Positions 26,152 to 34,793 of a DNA stretch of 64,000 nucleotides are shown here, in pieces (within the stretch, counting starts at the first letter, position 1; every line of letters starts with the position of its first letter). The position numbers were made by a program, and so were the translations under genes. A model generated the notes under the pieces. The model was not told where the DNA came from. It was given only the letters and a program-made list of their open reading frames with translations, and did no database searches. The stretch is from Bog-793 sp963803025 (GTDB taxonomy: Bacteria > Actinomycetota > Acidimicrobiia > Acidimicrobiales > Bog-793), in contig CAWDKZ010000020.1 in the NCBI GenBank assembly GCA_963803025.1, positions 62,001-126,000 on the forward strand, read 5' to 3'.

Positions 26152-26466
26152 GTGGCGCAGCGGATCCGCATCCGGCTCAAGGGCTACGACCACGAAGTGG
26201 TCGACCAGTCGACGAAGAAGATCGTCGAGACCGTGCTGCGCACCCAGGCGAAGGTGCGCGGCCCGATCCCGCTGCCGACCGAGCGCCACCGCTACACGGT
26301 CGTGCGCTCGCCCCACAAGCACAAGGACAGTCGCGAGCACTTCGAGATGCGGATCCACAAGCGGCTCGTCGACATCGTCGAGCACGGCCCGAAGACCGTC
26401 GACTCCCTCCAGCGGTTGGATCTGCCCGCCGGGGTCGACATCGAGATCAAGATCCAACAGGCCTGA
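26152..26466 (+). CDS. rpsJ: 30S ribosomal protein S10 (uS10)
   Basis: A 104-residue 30S head protein that also pairs with NusG (NusE role). It begins AQRIRIRLKGYDHEVVDQST and has RGPIPLPTERHRYTVVRSPH, KHKDSREHFEMRIHKRLVDI and GVDIEIKIQQA. The GTG start has GGCGAGG upstream. It is tightly linked to tuf but separated from rplC by 267 nt of structured noncoding sequence, an unusual split for an S10 operon. Confidence 0.97.
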   Translation: MAQRIRIRLKGYDHEVVDQSTKKIVETVLRTQAKVRGPIPLPTERHRYTVVRSPHKHKDSREHFEMRIHKRLVDIVEHGPKTVDSLQRLDLPAGVDIEIKIQQA

Positions 26467-26733
26467 GAGCGGGCCGGTGGTATAGTTTTTTGCTCGTCGG
26501 GCCCGGTCCCGGCGAGTTGCGAGGACGAAGTCCGAGCGTGCCCCGTCGCTCGTGCGTCGGGGGACCGCCCGGCAGAGATGATCTGCGCTCCGCTCGGCTA
26601 TCGGGCGGAGCGCCCGCGTGAGAAGGGGTGGTGTGATCCACCCCGTCGAACCCGGTGGCCGCGGTGATGCCGCGACCGGCGGGACCACTACCGGCCCGGT
26701 GCGGCCGGGTTGCCACGGAGAAACGAAACGACG
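26467..26733 (+). promoter_or_regulatory. Structured leader between rpsJ and rplC
   Basis: 267 noncoding bases. A -10-like TATAGT (26481-26486) runs into six T. Three perfect stems follow: GCTCCGC (26587-26593)/GCGGAGC (26605-26611), GGGGTGG (26625-26631)/CCACCCC (26638-26644), and CGCGG (26660-26664)/CCGCG (26670-26674), then a GC-rich arm around 26690. No ORF with a start site fits. In enterobacteria an S10 leader bound by L4 precedes rpsJ; here a comparable leader would control rplC-rplD onward. Promoter and regulatory roles are inferred from structure and position. Confidence 0.5.
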
Positions 26734-27378
26734 ATGACACTGAAAGCGGTCGTCGGCGAGAAGATCGGGATGACCCAGGTCTTCGACGCCGAGAACCGGG
26801 CGGTCCCCGTCACCGTCGTCAAGGTCGCGCCCTTGCGCGTCGTCCAGGTGAAGACGCCGGAGCGCGAGGGCTACTCCGCCCTGCAGGTCACCTACGGCTT
26901 CCGCCACGCCGGCTCGCTCAACAAGCCCGAGGCGGGTCACTTCGCCAAGGCCGCCGTCGATGCCGGCCGGCGCCTCGTCGAGCTGCGCGTCGACGACACC
27001 GATGGCTACGCGGTCGGCCAGCAAATCGACGTCGGGATCCTGTCGGCCGGCGAGAAGGTCGACGTCACGGCGATCTCGAAGGGCAAGGGCTTCGCCGGCA
27101 GCATGAAGCGGCACCATTTCTCGGGCCAGGGCGGCGCCCACGGCAACCACAAGAAGCATCGCGCGCCCGGCTCGATCGGCGCCTGCGCCACCCCCGCCCG
27201 GGTGTTCAAGGGCACCAGGATGGCGGGGCGGATGGGCGCCGAGCGCGTGACGACGCTCAACCTCGAAGTCGTCGAGGCCGACGCCGAGCGCGAGATCGTG
27301 CTCGTGAAGGGGGCCGTACCCGGCCCACGTGGCGGACTCGTCGTGATTCGCCGGGCCGTGAAGGGCGGCGCGAAGTGA
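26734..27378 (+). CDS. rplC: 50S ribosomal protein L3 (uL3)
   Basis: Early-assembly 50S protein reaching the peptidyl-transferase centre; 214 residues. ATG 26734 begins TLKAVVGEKIGMTQVF, the canonical N-terminus; a TTG 24 nt upstream (26710) is less likely. The long loop contains KGKGFAGSMKRHHFSGQGG and AHGNHKKHRAPGSIGACATP, and GTRMAGRMGAERVTTLNL follows. Normal length. Its stop codon overlaps the rplD GTG (GTGA). Confidence 0.97.
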   Translation: MTLKAVVGEKIGMTQVFDAENRAVPVTVVKVAPLRVVQVKTPEREGYSALQVTYGFRHAGSLNKPEAGHFAKAAVDAGRRLVELRVDDTDGYAVGQQIDVGILSAGEKVDVTAISKGKGFAGSMKRHHFSGQGGAHGNHKKHRAPGSIGACATPARVFKGTRMAGRMGAERVTTLNLEVVEADAEREIVLVKGAVPGPRGGLVVIRRAVKGGAK

Positions 27379-28157
27379 GTGCCGTCGCCCTCGCCGGCAG
27401 CCGGTCCCGTGCCGAGAAGCTCCTCGAGCCGGTGACGATCAACCGCACGACCGATGCGGGCGTCGTGCTCGGTGTCGTCTCGCTCGACCGGGAGTTCTTC
27501 TCCGTCGCGGCGAACGTCCCGCTCGTGCACCAGGTCGTCACCGCCCAGCTCGCGGCGCGACGCGCCGGGACCCAGAGCACGAAGACTCGTTCCGAGGTGC
27601 GCGGGGGATCGGCCAAGCCGTACCGTCAGAAGGGCACCGGCAACGCCCGACAGGGATCGATCCGGGCACCGCACTACGCCGGCGGCGGCGTCGCGCTCGG
27701 TCCGAAGCCACGTGACTACTGGCAGCGCACCCCACGAAAGATGGTGCAGCAGGCCTTTCGCTGCGCGCTCTCCGACCGCGCACGATCCGGCGCGCTGCGC
27801 CTGGTCGACCACTGGACGATGGAAGTGCCGCGCACGAAGGAAGCCCTCAAGTCGCTCGCGGCGCTCGACTGTTCCGGCCGGGTTCTCGTCGTCGTCACTC
27901 GCGACGACGACGCTGTCGAGCGGTCCTTCCGCAACGTACCCGGGGTCCAGACGATGTCCGGTGACCAGGTGACGGCGCACGACCTGCTCGCCGCCGACGT
28001 CGTCGTGTTCACGGACGAGACGCTCCCCGGCTCGACGAGCACCGGGCCCCCGCCGTCGGCCAAACTCGCCTCGGCGGCGAAGGTCGCCCCGAAGAAGGCG
28101 CCGGCGACGGCGCCGGCACACGAGCGATCGGCGACCGAAGAGCGGGGTGAGCAATGA
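27375..28157 (+). CDS. rplD: 50S ribosomal protein L4 (uL4), long C-terminal tail
   Basis: Exit-tunnel protein; in E. coli it also represses the S10 operon. GTG 27375 overlaps the rplC stop. The tunnel-lining loop shows TKTRSEVRGGSAKPYRQKGT, GNARQGSIRAPHYAGGG and KPRDYWQRTPRKM, and the globular part ends in a DLLAADVVVFTDETL strand. The protein has 260 residues, about 45-50 more than usual. The excess is a Pro/Ala/Lys tail (KVAPKKAPATAPAHE), resembling tails on L22 here. Overlaps rplW by ATGA. Confidence 0.96.
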   Translation: MSAVALAGSRSRAEKLLEPVTINRTTDAGVVLGVVSLDREFFSVAANVPLVHQVVTAQLAARRAGTQSTKTRSEVRGGSAKPYRQKGTGNARQGSIRAPHYAGGGVALGPKPRDYWQRTPRKMVQQAFRCALSDRARSGALRLVDHWTMEVPRTKEALKSLAALDCSGRVLVVVTRDDDAVERSFRNVPGVQTMSGDQVTAHDLLAADVVVFTDETLPGSTSTGPPPSAKLASAAKVAPKKAPATAPAHERSATEERGEQ

Positions 28158-28444
28158 GCCCGAACCGGACGGTTCTTCTGCGCCCGATCATCTCTGAGAA
28201 GTCCTACGGGCTCATGGAACACGGCGCCTACGTCTTCGTTGTCGATCCCCGAGCGAGCAAGGAAGAGATCCGTGACGCCGTCGAGGGGACGTTCGCCGTC
28301 CACGTCGCCAGCGTGAACACCCTCAACCGCAAGGGGAAGCGGAAGAGGAACCGCAGGAGCGGGACGTTCGGCCGGCGGTCGGACACGAAGCGGGCGATCG
28401 TCCGCCTCGTCGGTGACGACCGCATCGAACTGTTCGAGAGCTGA
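28154..28444 (+). CDS. rplW: 50S ribosomal protein L23 (uL23)
   Basis: A 96-residue protein at the tunnel exit, docking site for signal recognition particle and trigger factor. Starts SPNRTVLLRPIISEKSYGLM and has YVFVVDPRASKEEIRDAVEG, VNTLNRKGKRKRNRRSG with the basic rRNA-binding loop, and RAIVRLVGDDRIELFES. Start and stop overlap or abut neighbours (ATGA with rplD; 10 nt to rplB). Confidence 0.96.
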   Translation: MSPNRTVLLRPIISEKSYGLMEHGAYVFVVDPRASKEEIRDAVEGTFAVHVASVNTLNRKGKRKRNRRSGTFGRRSDTKRAIVRLVGDDRIELFES

Positions 28445-28454
28445 GGGACGGGCC

Positions 28455-29291
28455 ATGGCAGTGCGCAAGCGCAAGCCGACGAGCGCCGGACGGCGTTTCC
28501 AATCGGTGTCGGACTTCTCGGAGATCACGAAGGACCGGCCCGAGCGAACGCTCCTCGAACCGCTGCCCTCATCCGGCGGTCGCAACAGCTACGGGCGGAA
28601 GACGGCCCGTCACCGCGGCGGGGGTCACAAGCGCCGGTACCGCGTCGTCGACTTCTGGCGCGACAAGGACGGCGTGCCCGCCCGGGTCGCGGCGATCGAG
28701 TACGACCCGAACCGCAACGCCCGCGTCGCGCTGCTCCACTACGCCGACGGTGAGAAGCGCTACATCCTCGCTCCGCAGCGCGTCATGGTTGGCGACGTGC
28801 TCCAATCCGGCCACGGCTCCGAGATCCGTCCGGGCAACGCCCTCCCGCTGCGCTACATCCCGGTCGGCTCCGTCATCCACAACGTCGAGCTCCGGCCGGG
28901 TGGTGGCGGCAAGCTCGCGCGCGGCGCCGGCATGAGTGTGCAGCTCGTCGCGAAAGAAGGGGCGCTCGCAACGTTGCGGCTGCCCTCGACCGAGATGCGC
29001 CGCGTTCCGATCGACTGCCGGGCGACGATCGGTGAAGTCGGCAACGCCGAGGCCGAGCTCCTCTCGATCGGCAAGGCGGGGCGCAACCGTTGGCTCGGGG
29101 TCCGGCCGCAGTCTCGCGGCGTGGCGATGAACCCGGTCGACCACCCGCTCGGCGGCGGTGAGGGCAAGGCCTCCGGTGGGCGCCACCCGGTCTCGCCCTG
29201 GGGCAAGCCCGAGGGCCGCACCCGCGCCCGTCACAAGACGTCCGATCAGCTCATCGTGCGCCGTCGACGCGGCCGCGGTGCGCGCCGTTGA
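28455..29291 (+). CDS. rplB: 50S ribosomal protein L2 (uL2)
   Basis: Highly conserved 50S protein needed for subunit association and peptidyl transfer, 278 residues. ATG 28455 follows GAGGGACGG; further upstream in-frame codons overlap rplW. Blocks: RNSYGRKTARHRGGGHKRRY, VAAIEYDPNRNARVALLHYA, SVIHNVELRPGGGGKLARGA and the catalytic-site loop VAMNPVDHPLGGGEGKASGG with its key His. Ends in the usual basic tail. Normal length. Confidence 0.98.
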   Translation: MAVRKRKPTSAGRRFQSVSDFSEITKDRPERTLLEPLPSSGGRNSYGRKTARHRGGGHKRRYRVVDFWRDKDGVPARVAAIEYDPNRNARVALLHYADGEKRYILAPQRVMVGDVLQSGHGSEIRPGNALPLRYIPVGSVIHNVELRPGGGGKLARGAGMSVQLVAKEGALATLRLPSTEMRRVPIDCRATIGEVGNAEAELLSIGKAGRNRWLGVRPQSRGVAMNPVDHPLGGGEGKASGGRHPVSPWGKPEGRTRARHKTSDQLIVRRRRGRGARR

Positions 29292-29310
29292 GGAATCGAA
29301 CGAGGATCGC

Positions 29311-29589
29311 ATGCCCCGCAGCCTGAAAAAGGGTCCGTTCGTCGACGACCACCTGCTGAAGAAGGTCGACGAGCTGAACGCGAAGAGCGAGAAGCGCGTG
29401 ATCAAGACCTGGTCGCGCCGCTCGACGATCATCCCGGACATGGTGGGTCACACCATCGCCGTTCACGACGGACGTAAGCACGTCCCCGTGTACGTCACCG
29501 AGGCGATGGTCGGGCACAAGCTCGGCGAGTTCGCGCCGACCCGGACCTTCCGCTTCCACGCGGGCCAGGAACGCCAGGCGAGGCGCTGA
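29311..29589 (+). CDS. rpsS: 30S ribosomal protein S19 (uS19)
   Basis: A 92-residue 30S head protein. Starts PRSLKKGPFVDDHLLKKVDE and contains KTWSRRSTIIPDMVGHTIAV, HDGRKHVPVYVTEAMVGHKL and GEFAPTRTFRFHAGQ. ATG 29311 has CGAGGA 5 nt upstream, so the longer in-frame extension into rplB is not needed. Two bases separate it from rplV. Confidence 0.97.
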   Translation: MPRSLKKGPFVDDHLLKKVDELNAKSEKRVIKTWSRRSTIIPDMVGHTIAVHDGRKHVPVYVTEAMVGHKLGEFAPTRTFRFHAGQERQARR

Positions 29590-29591
29590 CG

Positions 29592-30430
29592 ATGACCGTC
29601 AAAACGAACGAGCGTCCCGGGACCCGCGCCGTGCTGCGACACTGCCGGATGTCGAGCACGAAAGCGCGCGCGGCGCTCGACCTCGTGCGAGGGCTGGACT
29701 ACACGCGGGCCGTCGAACTCCTCGACCACACCGATCGCGCCGCCGGGCCGGTCGTCGCGAAGCTCTTGCGTTCCGCGGCCGCCAATGCCGAGCACAACGA
29801 CGGCCAGTTCCCCGAGGAGCTCTACGTCGCGTCGTGCTACGCCGACGAGGGCACGACGCTCAAGCGCTTTCGCCACAGGGCCCGCGGCCGCGGCACGCGA
29901 ATTCGCAAGCGCACGTGCCACATCACGATCATCCTGTCGCGTATGCCCGAGGACCAGATCGCTCGTCTGAAGGCGCGTTCGGCGGCGCAGAACGCCGACC
30001 GTCGTGCCCGCCGTGTCGCCGGGGCGCGTCGTCGTGCCCGGGCGGCGAAGGCCGAAGAAGCGGGGGCCCTCGCCGCGGAAGAAGGCACCGAAGGAGTCGA
30101 GGAAACCGAAGCGACCGGGAGGCACGCCCCGCGGGCGCGCAAGGTCACGCCGGCGAAGAAGTCCGCCCAGACCGCGCCGTCCCGCGAAACCGCCACCAAG
30201 GCCGTCCCGGCGAAGAAGGCCGCCCCGGCGAAGAAGGCGGTCCCGGCGAAGAAGGCGGCCCCGGCGAAGAAGGCAGCCCCGGCGAAGAAGGCAGCCCCGG
30301 CGAAGAAGGCAGCCCCGGCGAAGAAGGCAGCCCCGGCGAAGAAGGCGGCCGTGGCGTCCAAGGCGACGCGGGCGATCGCCAGGATCGCGAAGAAGACCAC
30401 GCGCAAGCCGTCCGGGAAGGACAGGAGCTA

Positions 30431-30431
<1 letters not shown>
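29592..30431 (+). CDS. rplV: 50S ribosomal protein L22 (uL22) with long PAKKAA tail
   Basis: Tunnel protein. The conserved core is about residues 1-125: HCRMSSTKARAALDLVRGLD, AVELLDHTDRAAGPVVAKLL and the tunnel beta-hairpin TTLKRFRHRARGRGTRIRKR. The protein has 279 residues against a usual 110-120. The last ~150 form a Lys/Ala-rich tail, including eight PAKKAA/V hexapeptides at about residues 206-253, then IARIAKKTTRKPSGKDRS. The tail would project from the tunnel exit side and resembles histone-H1-like or eukaryotic-type basic tails. Function unknown; extended bL/uL tails occur in some actinobacteria. Overlaps rpsC by one base (TAATG). Confidence 0.95.
30207..30350 (+). repeat. Eight tandem 18-bp repeats inside rplV
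   Basis: Unit CCGGCGAAGAAGGCRGCC repeated eight times in frame (starts 30207, 30225, 30243, 30261, 30279, 30297, 30315, 30333), differing only in the last six bases. Units 4 to 7 are identical. It encodes PAKKAA/PAKKAV. The near-perfect identity at DNA level indicates recent expansion, so copy number may vary between strains. Confidence 0.95.
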
Positions 30432-31393
<962 letters not shown>

Positions 31394-31395
31394 CG

Positions 31396-31836
31396 ATGCT
31401 GATGCCCAAGAAGGTGATGCACCGCAAGCAGCACCGCGGTCGTCGCACCGGTCTCGCGAAGGCTGCCCAGACGATCGACTTCGGCGACTACGGGATCAAG
31501 GCTCTCGAAGCGGGCTGGATCACAGCGCGCCAGATCGAGGCCGCACGTATCGCGATGACGCGTCACGTGCGCCGCGGCGGCAAGGTCTGGATCCGCGTCT
31601 TCCCGGACAAGCCGGTCACCCAGAAGCCGGCGGAGACGCGTATGGGCTCGGGGAAGGGCAACCCCGAACACTGGGTCGCCGTCGTGCGACCCGGGAGGAT
31701 CATGTTCGAGATCGCGGGAGTGGACGAACAGCTCGCGCGCCAGGCGATGGAACGCGCGATCCAGAAACTCCCGATCAAGGCCGAGGTCGTCATCCGTCCT
31801 GGCGTGGCGGCGGAGACCGGGGGTGCGACGAGATGA
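31396..31836 (+). CDS. rplP: 50S ribosomal protein L16 (uL16)
   Basis: A-site proximal 50S protein, 146 residues. Begins LMPKKVMHRKQHRGRRTG and includes WITARQIEAARIAMTRHVRR, GGKVWIRVFPDKPVTQKPAE, TRMGSGKGNPEHWVAVVRPG and RIMFEIAGVDEQLARQAMER. ATG 31396 fits the family N-terminus; a second ATG is at 31402. Ends overlapping rpmC (ATGA). Confidence 0.97.
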   Translation: MLMPKKVMHRKQHRGRRTGLAKAAQTIDFGDYGIKALEAGWITARQIEAARIAMTRHVRRGGKVWIRVFPDKPVTQKPAETRMGSGKGNPEHWVAVVRPGRIMFEIAGVDEQLARQAMERAIQKLPIKAEVVIRPGVAAETGGATR

Positions 31837-32066
31837 CCAAGCCGACCGACCTGCGCGCCCTTTCTGAGCTCGACCGGGTCCAGCGACTCGCCGACGCGCA
31901 CAAGGAACTCTTCAATCTGCGCTTCCAGCTCGCGACCGGCCGGCTCGACAACGTGAGTCGGATCGCGATCGTCCGCAGGGACATCGCCCGTCTGCTGACG
32001 ATCGAGACCGAGGACGCCGCGGTCGCCGAGCGGCCCGCGAAGCCGACGAGGAGGAGCCGTGGCTGA
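31833..32066 (+). CDS. rpmC: 50S ribosomal protein L29 (uL29)
   Basis: A 77-residue tunnel-exit protein of two antiparallel helices. TDLRALSELDRVQRLADAHK is the first helix and ELFNLRFQLATGRLDN carries the family signature; VSRIAIVRRDIARLLTIE is the second helix. Slightly long owing to a basic tail. ATG overlaps the rplP stop; its end overlaps the rpsQ start by 8 nt. Confidence 0.95.
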   Translation: MTKPTDLRALSELDRVQRLADAHKELFNLRFQLATGRLDNVSRIAIVRRDIARLLTIETEDAAVAERPAKPTRRSRG

Positions 32067-32355
32067 CGAAACCGAAACAGCGGTGTCGACGCCCGCTGAG
32101 GCGCGCGTGAACCGTCGCAAGGTGCGCGAGGGGACCGTGATCTCTCGTGCCAAGGACAAGACGGCGGTCGTCTTGGTCGTCGAACGCGTCCGCCACCCGA
32201 AGTACGTCAAGACCGTCCAGCGTTCGAAGCGGCTCTACGTCCACGACGAGGACAACTCCGCCGCCGTCGGCGACAAGGTTCGGGTCGCCGAAACGCGCCC
32301 GATCTCCAAGCTCAAGCGGTGGCGGCTCGTCGAGATCCTGGAGCGTGCGCGGTGA
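32059..32355 (+). CDS. rpsQ: 30S ribosomal protein S17 (uS17)
   Basis: OB-fold 30S assembly protein of 98 residues. Family blocks: RRKVREGTVISRAKDKTAVV, RVRHPKYVKTVQRSKRLYVH, DEDNSAAVGDKVRVAETRPI and SKLKRWRLVEILERAR. The GTG start is preceded by GAGGAGC and lies inside the rpmC end. About ten N-terminal residues before the core are variable. Stop overlaps rplN (GTGA). Confidence 0.96.
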   Translation: MADETETAVSTPAEARVNRRKVREGTVISRAKDKTAVVLVVERVRHPKYVKTVQRSKRLYVHDEDNSAAVGDKVRVAETRPISKLKRWRLVEILERAR

Positions 32356-32720
32356 TCCAGCAGGAGTCCCGGCTCAAGGTCGCGGACAACTCGGGAGCGA
32401 AAGAGGTCCTCTGCATCAAGGTGCTCGGAGGTTCCCGCCGCCGGTACGCGGCGATAGGCGACGTCTTCATTGCCACGGTGAAGGACGCCGTCCCGGGAGC
32501 CGCCGTGAAGAAGGGTGAGGTCGTGCGGTGTGTCGTCGTCCGGGCGAAGAAGGAACGTCGTCGTCCCGACGGCAGCTACATCAGGTTCGACGAGAACGCC
32601 GCCGTGCTCATCAACGAGCAGCAGCAGCCGCGCGGGACCCGCATCTTTGGACCGGTCGGTCGTGAGCTGCGCGACAAGAGATTCATGCGCATCGTCAGCC
32701 TCGCGCCGGAGGTGCTCTAG
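32352..32720 (+). CDS. rplN: 50S ribosomal protein L14 (uL14)
   Basis: A 122-residue inter-subunit bridge protein. Starts IQQESRLKVADNSGAKEVLC and contains VLGGSRRRYAAIGDVFIATV, KKGEVVRCVVVRAKKERRRP, DGSYIRFDENAAVLIN and GTRIFGPVGRELRDKRFMRI. GTG 32352 gives exactly the family length. rplX follows with no gap. Confidence 0.98.
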   Translation: MIQQESRLKVADNSGAKEVLCIKVLGGSRRRYAAIGDVFIATVKDAVPGAAVKKGEVVRCVVVRAKKERRRPDGSYIRFDENAAVLINEQQQPRGTRIFGPVGRELRDKRFMRIVSLAPEVL

Positions 32721-33026
32721 ATGAAGATCCGCAAGGGCGACGAGGTACAGGTCCTTTCCGGCAAGCACCGCGGCAAGACGGGTGAGGTGATTCGCGCGAT
32801 CCCCGAGAAGCACCAGGTCGTCGTGTCCGGGGTCAACATCTCAAAGCGCCACCAGCGTCCGACGCGCGCCACGATGCAGGCCGGGATCATCGACAAGGAC
32901 ATGCCGTTGCCGGTCGCCGCCGTCGCGCTGATCTGTGCCAAGGACGGCCCGACTCGGGCCCGCTACGAGGTGGCCAAGGACGGCACGAAGACGCGGGTCT
33001 GCGCGAAGTGCGGGGTCCGACTGTGA
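32721..33026 (+). CDS. rplX: 50S ribosomal protein L24 (uL24)
   Basis: First protein to bind the 5' end of 23S rRNA during assembly; 101 residues. The KOW motif is visible in KIRKGDEVQVLSGKHRGKTG, followed by EKHQVVVSGVNISKRHQRPT. The second half ends KTRVCAKCGVRL; a Cys also occurs in ALICAKDG, as in many bacterial L24 proteins. Overlaps rplE by GTGA. Confidence 0.96.
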   Translation: MKIRKGDEVQVLSGKHRGKTGEVIRAIPEKHQVVVSGVNISKRHQRPTRATMQAGIIDKDMPLPVAAVALICAKDGPTRARYEVAKDGTKTRVCAKCGVRL

Positions 33027-33595
33027 GCGCGGCGACGAACGTGGTCGAGCGCCCCCGTCTGAAGGCTCGGTTCGAGGACGAGATCCGGGACCGGTTGGGG
33101 ACCGAGCTCGGTCTCGCGAACGTGATGGAGGTTCCACGGCTCCGGAAGATCGTGGTCAACGTGGGCGTCGGCAAGGCGACCCAGCAGCAGTCGCTGCTCG
33201 AGGGTGCCGTGCGCGACCTCAGCACGATCACTGGCCAGCGGCCGATCGTCACGCGGGCCCGCAAGTCGATCTCGGCGTTCAAGCTGCGCGAGGGGAACTC
33301 GATCGGCACGATGGTGACCCTAAGAGGCGACCGGATGTGGGAGTTCTTCGATCGCTTGATCAGCCTCGCGATCCCGCGAATCCGGGACTTCCGGGGACTG
33401 TCGACGCGCTCGTTCGACGGGCACGGCAACTACACGTTCGGTGTCTCCGAGCAGCTCATCTTCCCGGAGATCGACTACGACAAGGTCGACGCGACCCGCG
33501 GTATGGACATCACGATCGTGACGACCGCCCGCACCGACGCCGAGGGACGGGCACTGCTCGACGCCTTCGGTTTCCCGTTCCGACGCGAAGGGTAG
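33023..33595 (+). CDS. rplE: 50S ribosomal protein L5 (uL5)
   Basis: 5S rRNA-binding protein contacting P-site tRNA; 190 residues. GTG 33023 (overlapping the rplX stop) gives SAATNVVERPRLKARFEDEI; the core has VPRLRKIVVNVGVGKATQQQ, LSTITGQRPIVTRARKSISA, FKLREGNSIGTMVTLRGDRM and GNYTFGVSEQLIFPEIDYDK. Length is at the high end of the family because of the first ~12 residues. Confidence 0.97.
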   Translation: MSAATNVVERPRLKARFEDEIRDRLGTELGLANVMEVPRLRKIVVNVGVGKATQQQSLLEGAVRDLSTITGQRPIVTRARKSISAFKLREGNSIGTMVTLRGDRMWEFFDRLISLAIPRIRDFRGLSTRSFDGHGNYTFGVSEQLIFPEIDYDKVDATRGMDITIVTTARTDAEGRALLDAFGFPFRREG

Positions 33596-33605
33596 TAAGC
33601 GGATC

Positions 33606-33791
33606 ATGGCCAAGAAAGCGCTCGTCGAGAAGCAGCAGCACAAGCCGAAGTTCAAGGTGCGCGGCTACACCCGTTGCCGTCGTTGCGGTCGGCCGCGGTC
33701 CGTCTACCGACGCTTCGGACTGTGCCGCATCTGCCTGCGAGAGCTCGTACATGCAGGAGAAGTGCCCGGTGTGACGAAAGCAAGCTGGTGA
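33606..33791 (+). CDS. rpsN: 30S ribosomal protein S14, zinc-type (uS14)
   Basis: Short type-Z S14, 61 residues, in the 30S head. Four cysteines in CRRCGRP and CRICLREL form the zinc ribbon (positions about 24, 27, 40, 43). It lies in the spc operon position between rplE and rpsH. ATG 33606 follows the rplE stop by 10 nt. The zinc-free longer paralogue, if present, is not in this window. Confidence 0.96.
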   Translation: MAKKALVEKQQHKPKFKVRGYTRCRRCGRPRSVYRRFGLCRICLRELVHAGEVPGVTKASW

Positions 33792-33807
33792 CGGGAGGGG
33801 ATCGCCG

Positions 33808-34212
33808 ATGACCATGACGGATCCCATCGCCGACATGTTGACCCGCGTGCGCAACGCCAACGTTGCGATGCACGACACCGTCCGCATGCCCGGTTCGAAG
33901 CTGAAGATGTCGCTCGCCTCGATTCTCGAGCGCGAGGGCTACATCGCTGGCTTCACGACCACCGAAGACGGTTTGTGTCCGGGGACCGTCCTCGAGATCA
34001 GGATGAAGTACACGCACGACCGTGCCCGCGCCATCGCGGGACTGAGGCGGGTTTCGAGACCGGGGTTGCGCGTCTACGCCCGCGCCGATCACCTCCCGCG
34101 GGTCCTCGGTGGCCTCGGCGTCGCCGTGCTCTCGACCAGCCAGGGACTGCTCACCGACCGGGAGGCTCGCCAGCGCAAGATCGGCGGCGAGGTGCTCTGT
34201 TATGTCTGGTGA
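33808..34212 (+). CDS. rpsH: 30S ribosomal protein S8 (uS8)
   Basis: A 134-residue central-domain 16S-binding protein and spc-operon repressor in E. coli. Core: DPIADMLTRVRNANVAMHDT, SKLKMSLASILEREGYIAGF, LRRVSRPGLRVYARADHLPR and VLSTSQGLLTDREARQRKIG, ending GEVLCYVW. Two adjacent ATGs (33808, 33814) are possible starts. GGGAGGGG upstream supports the first. Confidence 0.97.
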   Translation: MTMTDPIADMLTRVRNANVAMHDTVRMPGSKLKMSLASILEREGYIAGFTTTEDGLCPGTVLEIRMKYTHDRARAIAGLRRVSRPGLRVYARADHLPRVLGGLGVAVLSTSQGLLTDREARQRKIGGEVLCYVW

Positions 34213-34245
34213 GCGCGTGCCGACGGTGGACGGGGTGAGCGGCTG

Positions 34246-34791
34246 ATGTCGCGGGTCGGGCGGATGCCGGTCGCGGTGCCGGCAGGGGTCGAGGTGACGA
34301 TGGTCGACGACCGCATCGCCGTGCGCGGCCCGAAGGGGGCCCTGGAACGGGTGATCCCGGGCCGGATCACCGTGCGCGCCGTTGACGATGGGTCGACGCT
34401 CGTCGTCGAGCGCCCGAACGACGAACGGATGAACCGGGCGCTCCACGGCCTCACCCGTACGTTGATCGCCAACATGATGCTCGGTGTTACCGAGGGGTTC
34501 TCCAAGGACCTCGAGATCGTCGGGATCGGCTACCGGGCCACGGCGAAGGGGCCGAGCCAGCTCGAGCTGGCGCTCGGCTTCAGCCACCCCGTCGTGGTCG
34601 ACGCACCCGAGGGCATCACCTTCGAGGTCCCCGTGCCGACCCGCATCACGGTGCGGGGCATCGACAAGGAACGGGTCGGGCAGGTGGCCGCCGACATTCG
34701 CAAGATCCGCAAGCCGGAGCCCTACAAGGGCAAGGGCGTGCGGTACGCGGGAGAGACGGTGCTGCACAAGGCCGGGAAGGCTGGGAAGTAG
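34246..34791 (+). CDS. rplF: 50S ribosomal protein L6 (uL6)
   Basis: A 181-residue protein near the sarcin-ricin loop, with two duplicated folds. Starts SRVGRMPVAVPAGVEVTMVD; contains RMNRALHGLTRTLIANMMLG and VTEGFSKDLEIVGIGYRATA; ends PEPYKGKGVRYAGETVLHKA, the family's conserved C-terminus. ATG 34246 lies 33 nt after rpsH. Confidence 0.97.
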   Translation: MSRVGRMPVAVPAGVEVTMVDDRIAVRGPKGALERVIPGRITVRAVDDGSTLVVERPNDERMNRALHGLTRTLIANMMLGVTEGFSKDLEIVGIGYRATAKGPSQLELALGFSHPVVVDAPEGITFEVPVPTRITVRGIDKERVGQVAADIRKIRKPEPYKGKGVRYAGETVLHKAGKAGK

Positions 34792-34793
34792 CG

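Noticed and set aside
30207..30350. Regular repeats considered as CRISPR
   Set aside because: Units are contiguous with no spacers and translate in frame inside rplV.
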